NCBI GenBank assembly: GCA_021845825.1
Contig: JAJZVF010000006.1
Location: 1-36,477, forward strand
DNA: 36,477 nucleotides
Source of the DNA: Pseudomonadota bacterium
GTDB taxonomy: Bacteria; Pseudomonadota; Gammaproteobacteria; Steroidobacterales; Steroidobacteraceae
Direction of reading: 5' to 3'
A model generated the notes under the pieces. It was not told the DNA's origin. It was given only the letters and a program-made list of their open reading frames with translations, and ran no database searches. Shown here piece after piece: positions 30,329 through 36,477 of this stretch (position 1 is its first letter; every line of letters starts with the position of its first letter). Both the position numbers and the translations under genes were made by a program.

Positions 30329-30450
30329 ACTGCAGGGGGCCGAGAGAACCGATCGGGTCGGCTGATCGCTCCGCCGTTCACGCCCGGCTCCCGGTCCGAG
30401 GGGCGCTCCTGCGCGTCAGTTGGTCGTAGTGGCGACCCCTGTCGCGGCGC

Positions 30451-30469
30451 CCGCCGCCCGTGGCGGCGG
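30451..30469 (+). repeat. GC-rich hairpin upstream of dedA
   Basis: CCGCCGCC and GGCGGCGG pair over 8 bp around CGT, about 120 bp after the EnvC-like stop and 78 bp before the DedA start. Without a T-run its role (termination or leader structure) is undecided. Confidence 0.35.
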
Positions 30470-30546
30470 ACACGTCGCTGTGGCCGTTTTCCTTCCTGCG
30501 CCGGGACTGGCCGACGGGCGAGGCGCAACCGATCAGAGGTTTCCAA

Positions 30547-31182
30547 ATGCTTGCCTGGCTCATCGACCTCATCCTGCATCTCAACCGGCACCTCGCTGCG
30601 CTTCTCGGCGAGGTCGGCATCTGGACCTACCCTATCCTGTTCGGCGTCATTTTCGCGCAGACGGGACTGGTGGTGGCGGTGTTTCTGCCCGGAGACTCGC
30701 TGCTCTTTGGCGTCGGCGCTCTCGCCGCGGTGGATACCGGCACGCTGAACGCTCCGCTGGCCTCGCTCGTGTTGGGGTGTGCGGCCGTACTCGGCTACAC
30801 CGTCAGCTACAGCATGGGACGGCTGATCGGGCCGCCTGCCTTCAGCGGCCGCTACCGGCTCCTCAGGCTCGAGTACCTGCGCCGCACCGAGGCGTTTTTT
30901 TTGCGCCACGGCGGCAAGGCCATCAGCGTGTCGTGTTTCATCCCCGTCATCCGCACCTGTATGCCGTTCGTGGCCGGCATCGGCCACATGCGCTACGCAC
31001 GCTTCCAGCTCTACAGCCTTATCGGCGGCTTCGCCTGGGTGCTGCTGCTCATCTGGGGCGGGTATTTCTTCGGCAACGTCCCTTTGGTGAGGCACAACTT
31101 CGGCATCGTCACGCTCATCATCATCGCCGTGTCGCTGATTCCGGCGACGGTACCGTTCCTCAAGCGGCGGGCGGTCGGCTAA
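30547..31182 (+). CDS. DedA family membrane protein
   Basis: 211-residue inner-membrane protein of the DedA/SNARE-associated (VTT) superfamily, linked to envelope homeostasis and lipid flipping. The conserved motif VFLPGDSLLFGVGALAA is clear, as are the GYTVSYSMGRLIG segment, the amphipathic-helix region FFLRHGGKAISVSCFIPVIRTCMPFVAGIG with its arginine, and the late helix ILIWGGYFFG-like LLLIWGGYFFGN. AGAGG seven bases before ATG 30547 sets the start, dropping 29 listed codons. The stop overlaps the convergent zinc-ribbon gene by 3 bases. Confidence 0.9.
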   Translation: MLAWLIDLILHLNRHLAALLGEVGIWTYPILFGVIFAQTGLVVAVFLPGDSLLFGVGALAAVDTGTLNAPLASLVLGCAAVLGYTVSYSMGRLIGPPAFSGRYRLLRLEYLRRTEAFFLRHGGKAISVSCFIPVIRTCMPFVAGIGHMRYARFQLYSLIGGFAWVLLLIWGGYFFGNVPLVRHNFGIVTLIIIAVSLIPATVPFLKRRAVG

Positions 31183-31616
31183 TGCAACTTCTCCCGCAGT
31201 CGCTCGAGGAGCGAGCCCGAGCGCATGCGTCGCAGCGTCGCAGCCCAGCGGTCCTCCACGCTCAGCTTCCTGCGCATGTCCTTCTCTTCCTGGCGCATCA
31301 GCTCGAGCACCCGCGTGTCCTCCTCGTCTTCGAGCCAGTAGCCGTGCTGATTGCCGCAGAACTCCATCTCCAGATCGTAGAACCGGTAGTGAAAGCGACT
31401 CAGGGGGGCGGCGCACTCGGGACATTTCAGAGTGGACTGGGTCGAGCTCGGAACGAGCGTGCCCTTTGCATGCTCGCCGAAGTCGAAGGCCTCGTCCTCG
31501 AGCTCTTCGAGCTCCTTGCGCTCGAACCACATTCCCCGGCAGGAAGGGCAGGTCTGCACGGTGATTTTGTGCCGAGTCGCGCTAACCAGGTCCACGTTAC
31601 ATTTGGGACATTTCAC
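31179..31616 (-). CDS. zf-TFIIB zinc-ribbon protein
   Basis: 145 residues from a GTG start (VKCPKCNVDLVSA), preferred because GGAG lies seven bases upstream; the listed ORF adds 49 unlikely codons. Two ribbon halves are seen: CPKC...TCPSCRGMWFERKELEEL (the zf-TFIIB signature) and a second, degenerate CPEC...FCGNQHGYWLEDEEDTRVLEL, in which the fourth cysteine is replaced. The tail is charged and helical (ARG/GLU/LYS-rich). Function of this family is undefined. It is tail-to-tail overlapping dedA. Confidence 0.85.
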   Translation of the reverse strand: MKCPKCNVDLVSATRHKITVQTCPSCRGMWFERKELEELEDEAFDFGEHAKGTLVPSSTQSTLKCPECAAPLSRFHYRFYDLEMEFCGNQHGYWLEDEEDTRVLELMRQEEKDMRRKLSVEDRWAATLRRMRSGSLLERLREKLH

Positions 31617-31777
31617 GTCACACTCCGAGCGAAACCGGCCGCACCGCCGTGCATGCTCGACCCCGCGCCCGTTGATGTCAAGGCATGCAGCCCATGCACG
31701 GGAATCGGCCGACAGCTGCACATGTTTGCGCCGGATGATGCTCTGCCAGGCACACACCGTCACGCGCAGGAATGTTC

Positions 31778-33376
31778 ATGGCCCGGAATTTCGACTACAT
31801 CATCGTAGGCGCCGGCTCTGCGGGCTGCGTGCTCGCCAACCGGCTGAGCGCCGATCGCGCCGTCAGGGTGCTGTTGCTCGAGGCGGGCGGTCGGGACGAT
31901 TCCTTCCTGATCCGCATGCCGGCCGGAATCGGCCGGCTCGCCACGCCGAAGGTCAACTGGCTCTATGAGACCGTGCCCCAGGCGGAAATGGCCGGCCGGC
32001 GCATGTTCTGGCCGCGGGGCAAGACTTTGGGCGGCTCGAGCTCCCTCAACGCCATGGTCTATATCCGCGGGCAGCCCGGGGACTACGATCATTGGCGCGA
32101 TTGCGGCAATTCCGGCTGGGGATACGAGCAGGTCCTCGGCTATTTCCGACGCGCCGAGAACAACGAGGTTATCGCCGACGACTCGCACGGCCGCGCGGGC
32201 CCGCTCAATGTCTGTGATCGCCGCTACACCAATCCTTTAAGCCGCGTGTTCGTCGAGGCCGCGGCGGCTGCCGGTCTGACACGCAATCCCGATTTCAACG
32301 GCCGCCGGCAATCCGGCGCCGGGCTGTATCAAGTGACGCAGAAAAACGGCCGGCGATGCAGCGCCGCCACGGCCTACCTGCACCCGGTGCTGCACCGGCC
32401 GAACCTGACGGTGATCACCGGTGCACTGGCGCAGCGCATCCTCCTCCACGGGCAGCGGGCGACGGGCGTCGCGTACGCACACCAGGGCGCAGCCAAGGAA
32501 ATCCGCGCGGACCGCGAAGTGCTCGTCTCGGCCGGCGCGGTCAATTCGCCGCAGCTGCTGCTGCTCTCGGGAATCGGCCCGGCGCAGGATCTTCGCTCCT
32601 TGGGCATCGCCGTCCGGCACGATCTGCCCGGTGTCGGCAAAAATCTTCAGGACCACCTCGACATCAATGTCATTCACGCGTGCTCCAAGCCGATCACCCT
32701 GGACGGCGCGGCACGCGGGCTCGGCGCGCTCAAGACCGCGTTGCAATTCGCCGTGCTCGGGAACGGGCCGGGCGTGAGCAACATCGCGGAAGCCGGCGCC
32801 TTCCTGCAGTCCAGACCCGCTGCCGCGACACCCGATGTACAGCTGCACTTCATCCCGGCCTATGTAGTCGATCACGGACGGCGCAAGATGCCCGGCCACG
32901 GCATGACGCTGCATGTCTGCTATCTGCGCCCCGGCAGCCGAGGCGAGATCCGGCTGCGCTCCGCCGATCCCGCGGATGCGCCGCTGATCGATCCGAGATA
33001 CCTGTCCGTCGCCGACGATCTGACGCCGCTCATCGCCGGTGTCCGCCGCGCACGCGAAATCTACGCGCAGGCGCCCTTCCGCCGCTACATCGGCGCAGAA
33101 GTCTTCCCGGGGACCAACCGGCAATCCGATGCCGAGATCGGCGAGTTCATTCGCAGCGCCGCCGAGACCGAATACCATCCGGTCGGCACGTGCAGGATGG
33201 GCAACGACGCGCAAGCGGTGGTGGACCCGCAGTTGCGGGTGCGCGGCGTAGACGCCCTGCGTGTCGTGGATGCCTCCATCATGCCGACGCTGATCAGCGG
33301 CAACACAAATGCGCCGACCATCATGATCGCGGAGAAAGCGGCAGACATGATACTGGGCAGGAACACGCCCGCGTGA
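31778..33376 (+). CDS. GMC-family FAD oxidoreductase (choline dehydrogenase-like)
   Basis: FAD-dependent alcohol/choline-type dehydrogenase, 532 residues from MARNFDYIIVGAGSAG. The N-terminal FAD motif IIVGAGSAGCVLANRL and LLEAGG are followed by GMC signature 1 (RGKTLGGSSSLNAMVYIRG), signature 2 (GAVNSPQLLLLSGIGP) and the active-site histidine region EYHPVGTCRMG; NTNAPTIMIAEKAADMI closes the FAD fold. CAGGA six bases before 31778 favours that ATG over 31772. BetA-like, but the substrate is not deducible. It lies divergent to the zinc-ribbon gene. Confidence 0.92.
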   Translation: MARNFDYIIVGAGSAGCVLANRLSADRAVRVLLLEAGGRDDSFLIRMPAGIGRLATPKVNWLYETVPQAEMAGRRMFWPRGKTLGGSSSLNAMVYIRGQPGDYDHWRDCGNSGWGYEQVLGYFRRAENNEVIADDSHGRAGPLNVCDRRYTNPLSRVFVEAAAAAGLTRNPDFNGRRQSGAGLYQVTQKNGRRCSAATAYLHPVLHRPNLTVITGALAQRILLHGQRATGVAYAHQGAAKEIRADREVLVSAGAVNSPQLLLLSGIGPAQDLRSLGIAVRHDLPGVGKNLQDHLDINVIHACSKPITLDGAARGLGALKTALQFAVLGNGPGVSNIAEAGAFLQSRPAAATPDVQLHFIPAYVVDHGRRKMPGHGMTLHVCYLRPGSRGEIRLRSADPADAPLIDPRYLSVADDLTPLIAGVRRAREIYAQAPFRRYIGAEVFPGTNRQSDAEIGEFIRSAAETEYHPVGTCRMGNDAQAVVDPQLRVRGVDALRVVDASIMPTLISGNTNAPTIMIAEKAADMILGRNTPA

Positions 33377-33665
33377 GCTCCGACCTCGCTTATCTCACTC
33401 CAGCGCTCCGGAGCGGCCACGCCGGCTGAGTTGTCGTCGCTGATCCGCGACCCGGAACGCGCGGCCTGCGTTGCGGGCACCTCGTCATCGCCGGGACGGC
33501 GGTGAGCTTGTGCGGCGCAGGCTCCTCAGCCGTCGGCCGGCGCGCGGGCAAGAGGCCGGCGCAAAATCCCTGACATTGCGCGTGCCCAACGCCGTGCGGA
33601 AAATAGGCCCGGCCGCGTCACGATGCGCTCGCTGCCGATTACTCTTTTTCGACCGAGACCCAACT

Positions 33666-34763
33666 ATGCTCAATATGAAATGGCTTGATGCAAATCGACA
33701 TCTGCTCATTCACGCCGGCACCATCGCATTGGGTGCCGTCCTTCTGGTCGCGTTGATTCAGCTGGCGGGACTGAGGCGCGCGCGTAGAGCGACGCGACCG
33801 TCGCAACCCCTGCGCGAGGCGATCTATCGCGCGGCGCACTCCCCGCTGCTTGCGTTGATCACGCTCTGCGCCGCCTACCTGATCGGCAGGCTGGTAGATG
33901 GGCAGATCCACGCCGGTTTGCTGTCGCAAGTCTTGGATCCGTCGCTGCGCGTCGGCATCCTTCTGGTGAGCGCCTGGGCAGGCTGGAACCTGATCAAGGT
34001 CTATCCGCTCGTCCGGCATCCGCACGGTCATGAGCTCGATCCGATGGTGTACGACCTCGCCGGCAAGTTCGCCCGCCTCGGGCTGCTGACCATCATCGGA
34101 CTGATGATCCTGCGCACGCTGCATTTTCCGATCGATAGTCTGCTCACCGTCGGCGGTGTCGCGGGGATCGCGATCGGCTTCGCCGCTCAAGGCGTCGTGT
34201 CCAACCTGTTTGGGGCGATGGTCATCTACATGGACCAGCCCTTCAAGATCGGCGAATGGATCGTGCTTCCCCAGATGAACATCTCCGGAACGGTGGAGCA
34301 CATTGGCTGGCGGTCCACGAGACTGCGGGGGTTCGACACGTACCCGTATTACGTTCCAAACCATGTGTTTAACACCAGCGTGGTCGAGACACCTCCCCGA
34401 ATGCATGCCAGGCGCATCGAGCAGACGCTGCCGGTCCGTTATTCGGACGTGGAGCGCTTGCCGGCGATCCTGGCGGAGCTGCGCGCCTACCTGGCGAATC
34501 ATTCCGGGATCGATCATACCCAGAGCCAGATGGTCTACTTCACCAACTACGGCACCCATTCCCTCGACATTCTGATCTATTGCTTCGCCGCAACGGTCCA
34601 GTGGGCCGAGTCGCTTGCCATCCAGGAGGACGTTCTGCTCAACGCTTCCCGGATCATCAGACGCAACGGCGGGGAGCTGGCATTGCCCGTAACGCGCGTA
34701 CAGATGCAATTGCCCCTGCCCGAAGAGGGCGTGGACAGGAAGCAGGCCGCAATCCAGGCCTGA
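33666..34763 (+). CDS. MscS-type mechanosensitive ion channel
   Basis: 365 residues from MLNMKWLDANRHLL; the 65 upstream codons of the listed ORF look spurious. About four to five hydrophobic helices lead to the pore-lining TM3 LLTVGGVAGIAIGFAAQGVVSNLFGAMVIYMDQPFKIGEWI, the MscS signature including the Gly/Ala-packed pore helix and the beta-domain entry. FVPNHVFNTS-like YYVPNHVFNTSVV and a C-terminal alpha/beta domain (YSDVERLPAILAELRAYL) follow. Protects against osmotic downshock. The 289-bp gap before it has no clear promoter. Confidence 0.9.
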   Translation: MLNMKWLDANRHLLIHAGTIALGAVLLVALIQLAGLRRARRATRPSQPLREAIYRAAHSPLLALITLCAAYLIGRLVDGQIHAGLLSQVLDPSLRVGILLVSAWAGWNLIKVYPLVRHPHGHELDPMVYDLAGKFARLGLLTIIGLMILRTLHFPIDSLLTVGGVAGIAIGFAAQGVVSNLFGAMVIYMDQPFKIGEWIVLPQMNISGTVEHIGWRSTRLRGFDTYPYYVPNHVFNTSVVETPPRMHARRIEQTLPVRYSDVERLPAILAELRAYLANHSGIDHTQSQMVYFTNYGTHSLDILIYCFAATVQWAESLAIQEDVLLNASRIIRRNGGELALPVTRVQMQLPLPEEGVDRKQAAIQA

Positions 34764-34870
34764 AAACCTCGCAGGCGCAGTGCACGCCGGCGCTCCCGGG
34801 TACCCTGTGTGGGCTCGCTGCACGCCTTGGACTGCGGCAAATCGATTTGGCCGCGAGTAGTATCGCTGCC

Positions 34871-35692
34871 ATGGACACCCAGCCCCTCGCCGGCCGCACC
34901 ATCGCTGTGCCCGAGGCCCGGGAGATCGAGGTCTTTGCCGGGCTGCTTGCGCGGCGCGGGGCGCGCGTGCTGCGCTGCCCCATGGTCGCGATTCACGATG
35001 CACCCGATCCGACGCCCGTGCTGCACTGGAGCCGGCGGCTTGCCGCAGGCGGCTTCGATGACCTGATCCTGCTCACGGGCGAGGGGCTGCGTCGCATCCT
35101 GTCCTGCATGCAGCAGCACGAGCCGGCGCTGCGGGCGGGTTTTCTCGAGGCGCTCTCCCGCATCCGCAAGATCACCCGCGGGCCGAAGCCGGCCAAGGTA
35201 CTGCGAGAGCTGGGAATGAAATCGGACATCGCGGCGGAGCGGGCAAGCACTGACGGCGTGATCGCCACGCTGCGCGCGCACGATCTGAGCGGTCATCGCA
35301 TCGGGGTACAGCTTTACGGCACCGAGCGCAACCCTGCGCTGGTGGACTTCCTGGAAGGCGCCGGTGCGGAGGTGTCCGTGGTGGCGCCGTACGTCTATGC
35401 GGATGGCGCCGATGACCGGGCGGTGTTGGCGCTGCTCGAGCAAATCGGCGCGGGCGGCATCGACGCCATCGCCTTCACGAGCTCCACGCAGATCGAGCGG
35501 CTGATCGCCGTCACATCGGCGGAGGCTGTCAGGTCGGCACTGGAGAAAACTCTCGTCGCGGCAGTCGGCCCGGTCGTTGCCGACACGTTGCGCCGCCACG
35601 GCGTCGAACCGCGGCTGGTGCCCACGGATTCCTACTATCTGAAGCCGCTGACGGCCGCCTTGGAAGATGCGCTGGGCAGCCCGCCGCCTTGA
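34871..35692 (+). CDS. Uroporphyrinogen-III synthase (HemD) family protein
   Basis: 273 residues from MDTQPLAGRTIAVPEAREIE; 97 listed upstream codons overlap mscS and are discarded. Two-lobed HemD pattern: GRTIAVPEAREIEVFAGLLARRG, GFDDLILLTGEGLRRIL, RKITRGPKPAKVLRELGM, a lobe 2 with IDAIAFTSSTQIERLI, and AAVGPVVADTLRRHG. HemD cyclises hydroxymethylbilane to uroporphyrinogen III. No hemC or other heme gene is nearby, so this may be a second or divergent HemD, as seen next to redox enzymes in other bacteria. It precedes a Rieske gene by 370 bp. Confidence 0.8.
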   Translation: MDTQPLAGRTIAVPEAREIEVFAGLLARRGARVLRCPMVAIHDAPDPTPVLHWSRRLAAGGFDDLILLTGEGLRRILSCMQQHEPALRAGFLEALSRIRKITRGPKPAKVLRELGMKSDIAAERASTDGVIATLRAHDLSGHRIGVQLYGTERNPALVDFLEGAGAEVSVVAPYVYADGADDRAVLALLEQIGAGGIDAIAFTSSTQIERLIAVTSAEAVRSALEKTLVAAVGPVVADTLRRHGVEPRLVPTDSYYLKPLTAALEDALGSPPP

Positions 35693-36062
35693 TCTGCTTG
35701 GCTCACGAACTCCGATCCCGTGCGGCAGGCGGGCCCGGCTTCGCCGGGTATTGCCCGGACCGCCGTGGAGACGTCCCGGTAGACTGAGGGAAAAGCGGCG
35801 GATGCCGGCGGCGCTCCGTTGCCACAATGCCCATCCCGACGGCGTGACCGGCGTAATTCCTTGAATTCGGTGGCCTGGCGGGGATGCAACGATGTGGCAG
35901 AAATCGCTCGGCGAAAGCGGTGCCGCCGCAATGCGCCCCGACGGACCGTACCGGGCATGCGCGCCGTCGCGCCCGTCGTGCCATACGCCACAAAACTGCG
36001 ATTCCCCCGGCAGGCCCCTTGAGCGTAATCTTGCGCTTCCATTACAACGAGCGGGGGAATCG
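35693..36062. other. 370-bp spacer between hemD-like and Rieske genes
   Basis: No convincing gene; ORFs here are Arg-rich shadows. A compact hairpin CCCGGCTTCGCCGGG (35734-35748) lies about 45 bp after the hemD-like stop and may end its transcript. GATTCCCCCGG followed by CCCTTGAGCG (36000-36023) loosely recalls the repeat arms elsewhere but is too degenerate to call. Confidence 0.45.
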
Positions 36063-36477
36063 ATGCCGGATGACCATGCGATCTCGGCTGCCGCGCGCCA
36101 TGTGTGCCCGACCGGCGGCGTGGATCTGCGGCGTACCGCCGCCAATCCCGACTACTGGTATCCCCTGGCCTGGTCCGACGAGCTCAAGGCCGGCCGGATC
36201 CTGGGGCGCCGGTTCGCGGGCGAGCCAATTGCACTCTACCGCGGCGCGAGCGGGCGGGTTTTCGCGCTCGAGGACCGCTGCGCCCACCGGCAGGTGCCGC
36301 TGCATCTCGGGGTCGTTACCGGCGATGTCCTGAAGTGTCACTACCACGGCTGGGCGTACGACTGCGCCGGCAAGTGCGTCGACGTTCCCTACCTCGGCAA
36401 GGAGCGCAGGCCGAACGGGGTGCGCAGCTATCCGGCGCGCGAGATCGACGGGATCATCTTCATCTTTCCCGGAGACC
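36063..36477 (+). CDS. Rieske [2Fe-2S] oxygenase-type protein (5' part only)
   Basis: Missed by the ORF track because the frame runs off the window. 138 codons are visible from ATG 36063, with GGGGGA upstream. The Rieske ligands are intact: C73-A-H75 (DRCAHRQVPL) and C92-x2-H95 (CHYHGWAYD). The preceding YWYPLAWSDELKAGRILGRRFAGEPIALYR is the typical N-terminus of ring-hydroxylating oxygenase alpha subunits or their Rieske monooxygenase relatives (e.g. PobA/vanillate demethylase-like). The C-terminal catalytic domain is beyond the window, so the substrate class is open. Confidence 0.88.
   Translation, partial: MPDDHAISAAARHVCPTGGVDLRRTAANPDYWYPLAWSDELKAGRILGRRFAGEPIALYRGASGRVFALEDRCAHRQVPLHLGVVTGDVLKCHYHGWAYDCAGKCVDVPYLGKERRPNGVRSYPAREIDGIIFIFPGD

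Noticed and set aside
30316-31530. 404-codon minus-strand ORF opposite dedA and other long antisense ORFs (e.g. 13370-14365, 10325-11659, 2913-4124)
   Set aside because: They lie fully antisense to well-supported genes, are rich in Arg/Ala/Gly/His typical of GC-rich shadow frames, and show no family motif.
30328-35783. CCCGGTAGACTG occurring twice (near 30319 and 35775)
   Set aside because: A 12-mer pair is expected by chance many times in 36 kb, and the flanks are unrelated.
36000-36023. Possible further copy of the repeat arm upstream of the Rieske gene
   Set aside because: Only short pieces (GATTCCCCCGG, CCCTTGAGCG) match and in the wrong arrangement.

Overview
This is a GC-rich gammaproteobacterial chromosome segment around the replication origin. 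The diagnostic block is yidC-yidD-rnpA-rpmH on the minus strand, diverging from dnaA-dnaN-recF-gyrB on the plus strand. The pairing of heterotetrameric glyQ/glyS, SecB, class I GlnA with NtrB/NtrC and a sigma54 promoter also fits Gammaproteobacteria. High GC plus the GMC, MAPEG and Rieske genes would suit a free-living Xanthomonadales/Nevskiales/Steroidobacterales-like lineage, but that placement is only an impression.

Layout. (1) 47-2562, minus: rpmH, rnpA, yidD and yidC (ribosomal protein L34, RNase P protein, membrane insertion), the last three overlapping. (2) 2730-9284, plus: dnaA, a DnaA-box-like, AT-rich dnaA-dnaN gap (candidate oriC), dnaN, an unusual 407-bp gap, recF carrying two near-perfect parS sites, and gyrB. 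The dnaN 3' end through recF is visibly less GC-rich than the rest. (3) 9285-14464, plus, accessory: a 509-bp gap, a 605-residue trans-sulfuration-type PLP enzyme with a long N-terminal extension, a secreted beta-barrel-like protein, and an APC-type amino acid permease with its own promoter and a direct repeat. (4) 14531-19182, minus: GFA-family zinc protein, PlsC-type acyltransferase, glyS, glyQ. (5) 19183-24583, plus: nitrogen module. Two NtrC-like sites and a sigma54 -24/-12 promoter precede glnA, followed by a DUF4124 protein, ntrB and ntrC, whose products are expected to act on that promoter.

(6) 24584-26363, minus: class 1B dihydroorotate dehydrogenase, a small membrane protein and an SRPBCC protein; a MAPEG protein diverges. 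(7) 26832-29068, minus: rhodanese-grxC-secB-gpsA behind a perfect TATAAT -10. (8) 29126-34763: an EnvC-like factor, DedA, a zinc-ribbon protein (minus), a GMC oxidoreductase and an MscS channel. (9) 34871-36477: a HemD-family protein and the 5' part of a Rieske protein cut by the window end and absent from the ORF track.

The most unusual non-coding signal is a pair of REP/MITE-like inverted-repeat elements (15813-15910 and 19454-19683) that share related ~32-bp arms; the second lies inside the predicted glnA 5' leader. I saw no CRISPR array, tRNA, rRNA, transposase or prophage. No clearly undescribed multi-gene system is evident; the leads are the repeat family, the extended PLP enzyme and several regulatory arrangements.
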